The notes under the pieces are model-generated. The model did not search any database. It saw nothing but the letters and a program-made list of their open reading frames with translations, and was not told the DNA's origin. A stretch of 64,000 nt of DNA from Kurthia massiliensis (GTDB taxonomy: Bacteria > Bacillota > Bacilli > Bacillales_A > Planococcaceae): assembly GCF_000285555.1 (NCBI RefSeq), contig NZ_HE610996.1, forward strand, positions 73,900 through 137,899. The letters are read 5' to 3'. The position numbers were made by a program, and so were the translations under genes. Below, in pieces: positions 34,751 to 43,486 of this stretch. Position 1 is the stretch's first letter. Each line of letters begins with the position of its first letter.

Positions 34751-36562
34751 ATGATGCTACAAAGTGCACCGAAAAGACAAGCTATTCTTGATGAAGAAAA
34801 ATGGGATTTAACACATCTCGTCAAAGATGAAGCAACGTTTGAAAAAGCGTTACCATCATTTTTAGAAAAAGCTCAGCAATTACAACAACAATGGCAAGGC
34901 AATGTACAAACAGCAAAGGACGTTTTAGCGTTAATTAAAGCGTATGAAGCATTTGAAACAGCACTCGTACCATTTTCAGAATTTGCGATGCTCGACCCAG
35001 AAACAGATGCAACGAATACCGTTGCACAAGAACGTTACGCAAAAATGGCGGCGACACTTGCACAAGTGAATGCCACATTATCATTTATTGAGACAGATAT
35101 TTTAGCGCTATCAGAAGACGTTCTTACGCAAGCAAAACAATTAGATGAGACGTATACGCACTTTATAACGCGTTTAATTGAGCGTAAGGCGCATTTATTG
35201 CACCCAGAGACTGAAAAGGCGCTCGCTTCCCTACAAGAGACGATAAACGCTCCTTACGGCTTATATAACACAACGAAATTGACAGACATTCAATTCCCTA
35301 ACTTTGATGTAGACGGTAAAAGTTATCCAAATAGCTACAACTTATTTGAGGGTGACTGGGAAGTCGAAGAAAATACAGCAATTCGTCGCGCAGCATTTGA
35401 CGCATTTTCAAAACAATTAAAGCTTTATGAAAATACGACGGCGAAAACGTATCAAACACACGTTAAAACTGAAAAAACGATTGCAACTTTACGCGGGTAT
35501 AATTCTGTCATCGATTATTTACTAGCAAATCAAGAAGTTGACCGTGATTTATACAACCGTCAAATTGATATAACGATGAAAGAGTTAGCACCACATATGC
35601 GCCGCTATGCTCAATTATTAAAAAAAGTACACGGCTTAGATTTCATTTCTATCGCTGACTTAAAAGTGTCACTTGACCCTGAGTTTGAACCAACGATTAC
35701 AGTTGAACAATCACGTGATTACTTGAAAAAAGCATTACACGTTTTAGGTGACGATTATTTATCAATGATTGATGAAGCATTCGACAATCGTTGGATCGAC
35801 TTTGCACAAAATGAAGGAAAATCAACAGGTGCCTTTTGTGCAAGCCCATACGGTCATCACTCATACATTTTAATTTCATGGACGAGCCGTATGAACGAAG
35901 TATTCGTACTCGCACATGAATTAGGTCACGCAGGTCATTTCCGCAACGCACAACGCGCACAAACGTTGTTTAATAGCGAATCTTCTACTTATTTTGTTGA
36001 AGCACCGTCTACGATGAATGAAATGTTAATGGCCAATTACTTATTAAAATCGTCAGACGATCCACGTTTCAAACGTTGGGTCATTTCAACAATTATCGCA
36101 CGCACGTACTTCCATAACTTTGTCACGCATTTATTAGAAGCAGCGTATCAACGAGAAGTGTATGACATGATTGATGCAGGTGGTTCGGTGAATGCTGAAA
36201 CGTTAAACAACTTATTCCGCGAAGTTTTAGAGACATTCTGGGGCGAAGACGTTGTAATTAATGAAGGTGCCGAATTAACATGGATGCGTCAGCCACATTA
36301 TTACATGGGCTTATACCCTTACACATATAGCGCTGGTTTAACGATTTCTACACAAGTATCTCAACGCATTTTACATGATGAAGCAGGTGCAGTAGATGAT
36401 TGGTTAAAAACGCTTCAATTAGGCGGTTCCGTTTCTCCTGTTGAACTAGCAAAAACAGCAGGTGTCGATATTACGACTGATAAACCGTTAAAAGATACGA
36501 TTGCGTTCATCGGCAGCCTTGTCGATCAATTAGAACAACTGACAGCTGAAATTGGTGACTAA
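34751..36562 (+). CDS. pepF: Oligoendopeptidase F (M3 metallopeptidase)
   Basis: This 603-residue cytosolic zinc peptidase degrades short peptides. The HELGH zinc motif (LAHELGHAGHF, about residues 395-405) and the distal Glu (SSTYFVEAPSTMNEML) are intact, and the C-terminal YPYTYSAGLTI block is conserved. The start at 34751 is fixed by AAGGAG seven bases before two tandem ATG codons; the frame is open to 34649, inside the terminator. A -10 TATAAT lies at 34708-34713. It is monocistronic. Confidence 0.95.
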   Translation: MMLQSAPKRQAILDEEKWDLTHLVKDEATFEKALPSFLEKAQQLQQQWQGNVQTAKDVLALIKAYEAFETALVPFSEFAMLDPETDATNTVAQERYAKMAATLAQVNATLSFIETDILALSEDVLTQAKQLDETYTHFITRLIERKAHLLHPETEKALASLQETINAPYGLYNTTKLTDIQFPNFDVDGKSYPNSYNLFEGDWEVEENTAIRRAAFDAFSKQLKLYENTTAKTYQTHVKTEKTIATLRGYNSVIDYLLANQEVDRDLYNRQIDITMKELAPHMRRYAQLLKKVHGLDFISIADLKVSLDPEFEPTITVEQSRDYLKKALHVLGDDYLSMIDEAFDNRWIDFAQNEGKSTGAFCASPYGHHSYILISWTSRMNEVFVLAHELGHAGHFRNAQRAQTLFNSESSTYFVEAPSTMNEMLMANYLLKSSDDPRFKRWVISTIIARTYFHNFVTHLLEAAYQREVYDMIDAGGSVNAETLNNLFREVLETFWGEDVVINEGAELTWMRQPHYYMGLYPYTYSAGLTISTQVSQRILHDEAGAVDDWLKTLQLGGSVSPVELAKTAGVDITTDKPLKDTIAFIGSLVDQLEQLTAEIGD

Positions 36563-36675
36563 TGTTCGGACAATCAAAATAAGTCGCTAATAGAGAAAGT
36601 AGCAATTTTTGCGAGAACAACATGCGCGCCAACAAATAGATGGAGCTGTGCCCAAGAAAAGCGTCTGTCAAAGAC

Positions 36676-36720
36676 GAAAAAAGACATTCACGATTTTATC
36701 CAAATCATGAATGTCTTTTC
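36676..36720. terminator. Bidirectional terminator pepF/terC
   Basis: A 12-bp stem AAAAGACATTCA / TGAATGTCTTTT, extended inward by GATTT/AAATC, lies between the convergent genes. Confidence 0.92.
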
Positions 36721-36759
36721 TTATTGACTATTTTTTCTCTAGTCACTTTTCATTATGCT

Positions 36760-37440
36760 TTATTGACCTGTCATTTGACGTGTTTGACGCATTTTTGCCC
36801 ATAAACCGAGCGCAATTAAAATGACCATCATCAGTACTGGAACGATCCAATCCATTTGTGGGAATAATGCTTCTACTAAATATTTATGTCCATATTTATC
36901 ACTTACAAGCATTTCCCCTGATGTATAGGCGATTAATAAAGCCCCTAACCATACGAGAATCGGTAATTTTTCCATCAGTTTCATAATGACTTGACTACCG
37001 AAAATAATAATTGGAATACTAATAATCAAGCCAAGTGCAGCAAGACCAACGTGACCATCTGCAACACCCGCAACAGCAAGCACGTTATCTAAGCTCATAA
37101 CAAAGTCTGCGATAATGATCGTGCGGACTGCGGCAAACAAACCTGAATTCCCTTTGATATCAGGATCATCATCTCCTGATTTCACTAAATCCCATGCGAT
37201 ATATAATAACATTAAACCACCGATAAATTTAACGAACGGAATATCTAAAATCCAAACGGCTACGACTGTTAAAACAATTCGTAAAATGACAGCCCCTGCT
37301 GTTCCTAGTAAAATAGCTTTTTTACGTTTTGACGGGTCTAACTTACGACATGCTAGCGCAATGACAACTGCATTATCACCACTTAGGACGATATCGAGTA
37401 AAATAATCGATAAGATTTTACTTATCATTTCACCATCCAT
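36760..37440 (-). CDS. TerC family membrane protein (YceF/YkoY/MeeF-like)
   Basis: This 226-residue protein has seven to eight membrane helices of the TerC family. The LSGDNAVVIALA motif in the first helix and MSLDNVLAVAGVADG in the middle hold the conserved Asp-Asn pairs. Bacillus homologues (YceF, YkoY/MeeF, MeeY) support manganese export or metalation of secreted proteins, so a Mn2+ role is inferred. No yybP-ykoY manganese riboswitch is present in the short upstream region. GTGGGAG precedes the ATG. Confidence 0.9.
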   Translation of the reverse strand: MDGEMISKILSIILLDIVLSGDNAVVIALACRKLDPSKRKKAILLGTAGAVILRIVLTVVAVWILDIPFVKFIGGLMLLYIAWDLVKSGDDDPDIKGNSGLFAAVRTIIIADFVMSLDNVLAVAGVADGHVGLAALGLIISIPIIIFGSQVIMKLMEKLPILVWLGALLIAYTSGEMLVSDKYGHKYLVEALFPQMDWIVPVLMMVILIALGLWAKMRQTRQMTGQ

Positions 37441-37533
37441 AATTCTCCCACTTTCTATTGTAAAATGTATACTTTATTTTACACCTTTCCTCTAAAAAGA
37501 AAAGCACATTTCATAGAACAGGTCATTGCGACT

Positions 37534-37570
37534 AAAAAAGGTGTTTGCGCATCTACGCAAACACCTTTTT
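37534..37570. terminator. Bidirectional terminator after the sulfurtransferase gene
   Basis: A perfect stem of at least 14 bp (AAAAGGTGTTTGCG / CGCAAACACCTTTT) directly follows the stop at 37573. Confidence 0.95.
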
Positions 37571-37572
37571 AT

Positions 37573-38373
37573 TTAGCGTTCTTGAACGACTGGCTCATAT
37601 TGAAGCCAATCGCTAAAGCTACCTGTATACACTTGTACGTTCGGATATCCTGCTTCTTTTAGGACAGCATATAATGGCGAAGCAGTTACACCGCTTCCAC
37701 AATATACGATAATATCTTCATCTTTTGACACAGTATTTGCAAGCGTCTCATTTGGTGCAAGCATTCCTGCTGTAATGAGTTGTTCCCAATCATAGTTGCG
37801 TGCGCGCGGAATATGACCCGCGACCGCATCAATCGGCTCTTCCTCACCACGATAACGCACGTTTGAGCGCGCATCTAACAACACTTTGTTTATTTTACCA
37901 CGCGCAACTTCTTTTACCGCCGCACGATCTACGTACACATCATCATTAAATTGAACGTCTACGTCTGACGTTGTTGTCTCAACGTCGGTCGTTACAGCAA
38001 AACCTGCACGTTGTAATCCTTCATAACCATCTTGCACGATATAGCTATTCGTGAAACCGCCATATTGCAACATAAAGTACGCACGTGCAGCGAACGGTTC
38101 GCCACCGTTATCGTAAATATAAATCGGCTGGTCATACGTTAATCCGAGTTGACGGAATGTCGCTGTTAATTGCGCTTTTGTCGGCATCGGGTGGCGTCCT
38201 GCGTCAGATGACATATCAGATAGATGATCTTCAATGTCGATATGACGCGCTCCTTCGATATGCCCTGCTGCAAAGGCTTGTTTTCCTGCTTGTGGATCTG
38301 CTAAGTTAAAACGCGCATCTAAAAAATAAGCTGGTGTTTGAATTTCAGACGCTTTTACAAATACGGTTGTCAT
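37573..38373 (-). CDS. Sulfurtransferase, 3-mercaptopyruvate type (tandem rhodanese)
   Basis: This 266-residue protein has two rhodanese domains. The C-terminal one carries the active-site loop YCGSGVTA (Cys about residue 223), the CGSGVT form typical of 3-mercaptopyruvate sulfurtransferases rather than the CRxGxT of thiosulfate rhodaneses. The N-terminal domain is inactive, with the PIYIYDNGGEPFAAR loop lacking Cys. The start at 38373 lies 2 bp after the dynA stop and uses AGGAG in the dynA tail, so it is translated from the same transcript. The functional link with DynA is not obvious. Confidence 0.92.
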   Translation of the reverse strand: MTTVFVKASEIQTPAYFLDARFNLADPQAGKQAFAAGHIEGARHIDIEDHLSDMSSDAGRHPMPTKAQLTATFRQLGLTYDQPIYIYDNGGEPFAARAYFMLQYGGFTNSYIVQDGYEGLQRAGFAVTTDVETTTSDVDVQFNDDVYVDRAAVKEVARGKINKVLLDARSNVRYRGEEEPIDAVAGHIPRARNYDWEQLITAGMLAPNETLANTVSKDEDIIVYCGSGVTASPLYAVLKEAGYPNVQVYTGSFSDWLQYEPVVQER

Positions 38374-38375
38374 AT

Positions 38376-41300
38376 TTAATGCACTCCTGCCACTAAAGAA
38401 TTGTAAATACCTTTCCATTCAGCTAGCTTGCTATCTTCTTGTAATAAGTTACGTTCCGTTTCAATTTGACGAAGCGCTTGTTTTTCAAGTGATTGACGAA
38501 GTGCATCTGATTGCGCCTCGATAATTGCTTTTGCCCAAGCTGTCATGCGTTCGCCTTGTGCATCTAAGTACACTTTCGCATCTGGTTTTGAAATTTCTTC
38601 AAGTTTATCACGTAATGCGAAGCGTTCGTTTTTCTCGAAGAATGCTTTTGAATTACGGAATAATTTGTTTACTTCTTTATATTTCGTATAGTCATCGAAT
38701 GGACCTGTAAATTCTAAAATTTCAGGGTCTTCTAATTCGAATGGCATGAATGAGAAGCTTTCATTCATATCTTTCATTTTACGTACATCTGTTGTGTAAC
38801 GGTCTTTAAATTTCGCCACTAAAAATTTAGATAGACGGAAGTTTGTCACACGCATTTCTTGTTCGAAGTCAAAGCTTAATGCGCCGACTAATTCTTTTAA
38901 CGCAAAATCAAGTGCGACAGATGTTGAGTAGTTATTGAACACTGCTGGGTTATACGATTCTTTAAAGAAGTCTGTATAACGTAAGTACACACGTTGTAAT
39001 ACGTAGTATAGTAAGTCTTTTTGTTCGTTCGCTTCATCTTTTTCGATAACCGCTGCTGCAGATTGTGAGAAGTATTTTTGAATAAATGCTTCTAAGTTAC
39101 GAAGTTCTGCTAAACGTTCATCTTTACGCGCTAAGTTTTGCTCTGTTTGCTCGATTAATGAAGATAGGCGACCTTCCGTTTTTTCTACTTCTTCTGCTAA
39201 TGCTTGAACAGCAAGTGCCGTTAATTCATTTTCTAAGAAGTTGTGGAAGTTTTCTTCGAATGGCTTCATGCCTGATTCGTGATCTGCGCCTTCTACTTTT
39301 TCTTTTAATGCGAGTAAACTTGAAATACCGAATAAACGTGGTTTACGGATACCGAAACGTAGTAATTCGCCACGAACGTATTCGATCACGGCATCGCGCT
39401 CTTCCTCATCAGATGCAAGGTCAATTGCGTTTACGACGAAGAACATTTTATCTAGTTCAAATGCATCTTTCACACGACCTAATTGAATTAAGAATTCACG
39501 ATCCGCACGTGCGAATGCGTGGTTGTAATACGTAATGAATAAAATCGCATCGGCATTACGGATGTATTCGAATGCAACACCTGTGTGACGAGCGTTAATT
39601 GAATCTGCCCCTGGTGTATCTACTAATGTAACGCCCATACGTGTTAACGCACAGTCAAAGTAGAAGTCGATATTATCAACGAAACAAGAACGGTTTTCTT
39701 GTGCAACGAATTGTTCGAATTCTTCGTAGTTTGCACGCACTGTTGTACCTAGTTTATCTTTAAATAATGGGTAGCCTTCGCGGAACGCACGTACGAATGA
39801 TTTGTGGACGTGTAAACGTTCATCGACAAGCTCTACGTCAAGTGCTTGCTGTGCTTTCTCAAAAGCATCATCAAGAGATGTAACAGTGACACCGATGGCA
39901 CCGTATGACGCAATAATATCTTCAGTCATTTGTGCTGGCGTTTTTAGTACGACGTCTGCTGTTTCGTGTGGGTGATCTGGTGATACCGGACGAATTTTAT
40001 TAATAGCAGCTGTCGTTGGGTTTGGTGATACTGGTAAAACTTTTTGGCCCATTAAGGCGTTTGAGAATGATGATTTACCCGCACTAAATGCACCGAATAA
40101 AGCAATCGTAAAGTCTTTTTCTTCTAAACGTGCCACTTTGTTTTTCAAGTATGCAGATACTTCTTCGAAACCATCAATTGGTTCTACAGCGTTCGCTGTG
40201 CGAAGTGCATGTTCAATCGTTGCAGCGAGTTGAACGTTATATTCGCCTTGTGTTAATTCTTCTTCCTCTTCAACGACAGCTGTTTCTTCTTCAGCAGCCA
40301 TCATTGATGGATCGAAGTGGCGCATTTTATCGTATGCTTCACGACGTTCTGTAATCCAGTTGTTCGTTAATTTATCTGCTTCTTGGTTTAATGTGCGAAT
40401 ATCAACTGTTTGTTGGATTGCAAAGTATTTTTCTTGATCTTCGATTTTTTGATATTCACGAATAATCGACACTTTTTCTTCTAGCATCGCTTTTTTCTTT
40501 TTAAGTGGTTCGATATGTGTCGTTGCAAGTTCTTCAACTAATGCTTTTTTGTTTTGTTTCCAATCATCGGTTTCACGTTTGAACCAAATACGTGTCGCTG
40601 ATACGACGCGGTTAGCAAAGTTTAAAAGTGCATCCCCTGCCACAGCGTTCGTACGTACTTCACCTTCAATGACACTAAACGGAATGTCGAATTTAAAGTC
40701 ATCAATCGCAAGTGATTCAGCATCTGATAACGCACCGATATCTTTTAGCGATTTTTTCATAATGTTTAACATATGACCTGAAATTTGAGCACCGACAACT
40801 TCTTTGTATTTCGCATACAATTCATTTTGACGTTTTTCACGTTCAGCTGCCGTTTTCTTTTTCTTACCGAAAAGACCACCGACGCTAAAGTCATCTTGTT
40901 TTGATTCTGCGTATTTCCCTAATAAATCTCGCAGTTCAAATGGCATTAGTACCGCATTTTCAAGTAACTCATCAACTTGTGTGTTGTAGTTGATTTCCCA
41001 CTCGTCTACTGAATAAAGCTCTAATTGACGCACGACTGTTTCATATTCAGCAACGATATCTTCTTTACGTGCCCAGTCATCTTCAGAAACGACTTCTAAG
41101 CTATTGTCGTAAATTTCTTGTTTTTGTTGTGCAAGATACGCTTCATGCTCTGCAAGTAATTGTTTTAACGTATTTTCACCGTTATTAATAATTGAATCTT
41201 GCCAGCCATCCATACTATCCATAACGATTTTTTTCACTTGCTCGAAATCATTGTTCGGATTGTTGACATCGCGTAGAGACGTGAAGAACATCCCTTTCGG

Positions 41301-41993
41301 AATAACGCCCCAGTTCGCAAATGATTGTTCAGCCGATTTTTTAAAGTCTTCAAATGATAATTCTGCATCTTTATGCTTATCAATTTGATTGACGATTAAA
41401 TAAACGTTTGGATTGTATTTCATTAACGTTTTTGTAAATTGGAAATTTAATTCAGATTGTACGTGGTTGTAGTCCATCACATAGAAAACAATATCCGCTA
41501 AATGTAGGGCAGATTCTGTTGACATGCGGTGGGCATCATCTGTTGAGTCAACCCCAGGTGTATCCATGACCGTAACGCCGTCTGGTAAAACAGATTTACT
41601 ATGACCGATTTCGATTTGTGATACAAGTGCACCATTTTTGGCGAATTCTTTTACGGTTTTAATATCGTAATCCGCATCGAATTTGACCGGTTCGTCGTCT
41701 ACTAAGTAAGCGATTGCATAGTCATCCTCAGATTTACGCACTTTTACGACGTTTGCACTTGTCGGAATTGGACTAGACGGCAGCAATTGATCTCCCGTCA
41801 ATGCGTTGATCATACTAGATTTACCGGCCGAGAAGTGACCTGCAAAACCGATCGTAAATTCTTTTTTAATCAATTTATCCGCAAAAAGTACGGATTTTGC
41901 CATGCGCTCATCATCTTCGTTGCGCTTGTATGTCATGTAGTTCAATGCTGTTTGTTTTAACAGCAACTGAATTTTTTCCTCAAAATTAGCCAT
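38376..41993 (-). CDS. dynA: Tandem dynamin-like GTPase DynA
   Basis: This 1205-residue protein is two dynamin-like modules in one chain, as in B. subtilis DynA (YpbR). P-loops are GHFSAGKSS (residues 52-60) and, near residue 625, GAFSAGKSS; G3 motifs are DTPGVDS and DTPGADS; G4-like NQIDK and NAIDL follow. Long helical stalk regions lie after each GTPase. DynA tethers and fuses membranes and supports membrane repair and phage tolerance under stress. It is the first gene of a unit with the sulfurtransferase. No truncation is seen. Confidence 0.95.
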   Translation of the reverse strand: MANFEEKIQLLLKQTALNYMTYKRNEDDERMAKSVLFADKLIKKEFTIGFAGHFSAGKSSMINALTGDQLLPSSPIPTSANVVKVRKSEDDYAIAYLVDDEPVKFDADYDIKTVKEFAKNGALVSQIEIGHSKSVLPDGVTVMDTPGVDSTDDAHRMSTESALHLADIVFYVMDYNHVQSELNFQFTKTLMKYNPNVYLIVNQIDKHKDAELSFEDFKKSAEQSFANWGVIPKGMFFTSLRDVNNPNNDFEQVKKIVMDSMDGWQDSIINNGENTLKQLLAEHEAYLAQQKQEIYDNSLEVVSEDDWARKEDIVAEYETVVRQLELYSVDEWEINYNTQVDELLENAVLMPFELRDLLGKYAESKQDDFSVGGLFGKKKKTAAEREKRQNELYAKYKEVVGAQISGHMLNIMKKSLKDIGALSDAESLAIDDFKFDIPFSVIEGEVRTNAVAGDALLNFANRVVSATRIWFKRETDDWKQNKKALVEELATTHIEPLKKKKAMLEEKVSIIREYQKIEDQEKYFAIQQTVDIRTLNQEADKLTNNWITERREAYDKMRHFDPSMMAAEEETAVVEEEEELTQGEYNVQLAATIEHALRTANAVEPIDGFEEVSAYLKNKVARLEEKDFTIALFGAFSAGKSSFSNALMGQKVLPVSPNPTTAAINKIRPVSPDHPHETADVVLKTPAQMTEDIIASYGAIGVTVTSLDDAFEKAQQALDVELVDERLHVHKSFVRAFREGYPLFKDKLGTTVRANYEEFEQFVAQENRSCFVDNIDFYFDCALTRMGVTLVDTPGADSINARHTGVAFEYIRNADAILFITYYNHAFARADREFLIQLGRVKDAFELDKMFFVVNAIDLASDEEERDAVIEYVRGELLRFGIRKPRLFGISSLLALKEKVEGADHESGMKPFEENFHNFLENELTALAVQALAEEVEKTEGRLSSLIEQTEQNLARKDERLAELRNLEAFIQKYFSQSAAAVIEKDEANEQKDLLYYVLQRVYLRYTDFFKESYNPAVFNNYSTSVALDFALKELVGALSFDFEQEMRVTNFRLSKFLVAKFKDRYTTDVRKMKDMNESFSFMPFELEDPEILEFTGPFDDYTKYKEVNKLFRNSKAFFEKNERFALRDKLEEISKPDAKVYLDAQGERMTAWAKAIIEAQSDALRQSLEKQALRQIETERNLLQEDSKLAEWKGIYNSLVAGVH

Positions 41994-42078
41994 ACACTAC
42001 TCAAACTCCTTTATTTCATTATATATTGACTGTTGTTCACATTTTAGCCACGTTTCTTTCTACATTTTACACGACAAT

Positions 42079-42112
42079 AAAAAAAAATCCCCCTATTCTA
42101 GGAAGATTTTTT
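42079..42112 (-). terminator. Terminator of the 29-residue membrane peptide gene
   Basis: A minus-strand stem AATCTTCCTA / TAGGGGGATT (two G-U pairs) with a loop of three and a long T run starts directly past the small gene's stop. Confidence 0.85.
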
Positions 42113-42115
42113 CTT

Positions 42116-42205
42116 TTAACGCAAATGTGCAGTCGTTTTTGATAAAACTTGCTTCATGACGATTGCATAAATTACAACTGTTCCGCCGATAAATGCCGCT
42201 ACCAT
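42116..42205 (-). CDS. 29-residue membrane peptide with Fur-box-like upstream site
   Basis: It reads MVAAFIGGTVVIYAIVMKQ and then VLSKTTAHLR: one membrane helix with a basic tail. AAGGGG lies nine bases before this ATG (a second ATG two codons upstream is too close to the ribosome site). A near-consensus Fur box lies about 43 bp upstream and a terminator directly downstream, so it looks like a complete iron-regulated gene. Other small Fur-regulated proteins (FbpA/B/C) are known in B. subtilis, but homology cannot be claimed. The function is unknown. Confidence 0.65.
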   Translation of the reverse strand: MVAAFIGGTVVIYAIVMKQVLSKTTAHLR

Positions 42206-42247
42206 GGTCATTCGCCCCTTATGTGCTAATTTATATTCAAGTAATAC

Positions 42248-42262
42248 TGATAATCATTCTCA
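42248..42262. promoter_or_regulatory. Fur-box-like operator
   Basis: TGATAATCATTCTCA matches the 7-1-7 Fur/PerR-type inverted repeat TGATAATNATTATCA with one mismatch. It sits between the 29-residue peptide gene (minus) and cheX (plus), nearer the former. Zur and PerR boxes are similar, so the metal is not certain. Confidence 0.65.
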
Positions 42263-42374
42263 TTAATTCATCTTTATCTTATGAAAAAAAATACATTTCG
42301 TCAAGTATTTTTTAGGGAATTTTAGTATTAGTCGTGATATGATAGATGAAAAGTCACAGAGAAAGAGGTGCTGT

Positions 42375-42836
42375 ATGAGTAATTCAAACCAGATACAAAT
42401 TTTATTAAATGGCCTGATCCAATCGATGCAAGAGGTCATTCCTCAAACAGTGAAAATTGGCACACCGTCATTATATAAAGAACCATTTACACAAAACGAA
42501 GCCGGCGTTTTAATCGGGGTTACTGGAGACGTTCGCGCTCGTATTATTTTAGAATCATCAACGAAAGTATTCAGTGGTATTGGCTTATCTATGTATGGTA
42601 TGGAAATTAGTGGTGAAATGTTAGAATCATTTATCGGTGAGTTCGGTAATATGTCCGCAGGTAAATTATGTACGCATTGCGCAGAAAACGAATTGGACTT
42701 AGATATTACCCCACCTACCGTAATGATTGGACAAACGAAGTTGTTCGGCTTCCAACATGCTTTTAGATTACCAATCGACATCGAAGGTCTTGGTACAATG
42801 AACGGTTTATTAACAATTGACAATCCAGATGAATAA
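42375..42836 (+). CDS. CheX-like chemotaxis phosphatase
   Basis: This 153-residue protein belongs to the CheC/CheX/FliY family, which dephosphorylates CheY-P. The active-site helix is visible as LESFIGEFGNMSAGKL, giving the E-x3-N-like acidic/Asn pair of CheX, and the C-terminal RLPIDIEGLGTMNGLLTI strands fit the fold. No other chemotaxis gene is in the window. The start at 42375 is set by AAAGAGGTG. Similar stand-alone CheX-like genes in Bacillales may serve other response regulators. It has its own long terminator hairpin. Confidence 0.82.
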   Translation: MSNSNQIQILLNGLIQSMQEVIPQTVKIGTPSLYKEPFTQNEAGVLIGVTGDVRARIILESSTKVFSGIGLSMYGMEISGEMLESFIGEFGNMSAGKLCTHCAENELDLDITPPTVMIGQTKLFGFQHAFRLPIDIEGLGTMNGLLTIDNPDE

Positions 42837-42841
42837 AGACG

Positions 42842-42902
42842 GTTAAAAGCATGCATTCGACGTATCGATTTTCATACGCTCGTCTGCGTGCTTTTATCTT
42901 TT
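42842..42902 (+). terminator. Terminator of the CheX-like gene
   Basis: A long imperfect hairpin (AAAAGCATGCA at one end, TGCGTGCTTTT at the other) is followed by T-rich sequence. Confidence 0.75.
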
Positions 42903-43046
42903 TTAACCGTTAAAATCAAACCATTTAATTTTAAAATTGGAAAAATAGGGAAAATTGTCTATAGTGTCACTTAGAATTTTCAGATTTTTTTCGGACGCGA
43001 AACGTTGGTATGACGCTATTTGGTTTTTTTTGTAATTTATAAGGCG

Positions 43047-43075
43047 TTGATTTTTTAAATATAGGTCGTTACACT
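43047..43075 (+). promoter_or_regulatory. Promoter of the 22-residue ORF
   Basis: TTGATT, a 17-bp spacer and TACACT end 20 bp before the small ORF's ATG, giving a leader of about 14 nt that begins just ahead of the ribosome site. Confidence 0.5.
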
Positions 43076-43095
43076 TATTTAACAAGGAGGAGTAA

Positions 43096-43164
43096 ATGAC
43101 GTCAAAAAATAGCGATGAACCGGTATTATTTAGCAAAAAGCGTCGATTCGTTATGTATTTATGA
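43096..43164 (+). CDS. 22-residue ORF with a perfect ribosome site
   Basis: It reads MTSKNSDEPVLFSKKRR and then FVMYL. AAGGAGGAG lies four to six bases before its ATG and a fair promoter precedes it. It has no terminator of its own, and 320 bp without a gene follow. It could be a true small basic protein or a leader peptide for the downstream orphan gene at 43487. No relative is recognised. Confidence 0.45.
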   Translation: MTSKNSDEPVLFSKKRRFVMYL

Positions 43165-43486
43165 ACTTACGACAACAATTTGATTGTCTCTGTACTTTTT
43201 CATAAGACATAAAGGATTTACGAATCATCTATTTGACATGTTGTTTAGATGCGTTTGCTTACAAACGACGTTGTTTCAATGCTGACTTACATATATAACG
43301 CTTCTTATTCATACTTAAAACTGTATGACAGCTTTTTATACGTCAATGAACAATCAATACGATGCATCGCTCTTTTTTCACATTTACGAATCATATCGTT
43401 TTTTATAATGGGTTTTAAACATTATACATTACACTGACAATCGCTTATAAATAAAGAACAGCGGTTTGTACAAGGGAGGACTTTCA
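43165..43486. other. Intergenic stretch between the 22-residue ORF and the orphan gene
   Basis: It is AT-rich, with short direct repeats of TTTACGAATCAT (43216 and 43383). It has no clear terminator or RNA structure. The plus-strand ORF at 43249-43437 has no ribosome site and is not supported. Confidence 0.35.

Noticed and set aside
36760-37500. yybP-ykoY manganese riboswitch before terC
   Set aside because: Only about 60 bp separate the start from the neighbouring terminator region, and no conserved motif is present.
38376-41993. DynA plus sulfurtransferase as a dedicated phage-defence island
   Set aside because: DynA has a phage-tolerance role in B. subtilis, but the gene is core to Bacillales and no other defence gene is nearby.
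42903-43136. 77-codon minus-strand ORF
   Set aside because: It lies antisense to the 22-codon ORF with its promoter, is very rich in Asn/Lys/Tyr as random AT-rich frames are, and lacks a ribosome site.
43249-43437. 62-codon plus-strand ORF
   Set aside because: No ribosome site and AT-driven composition; not supported.
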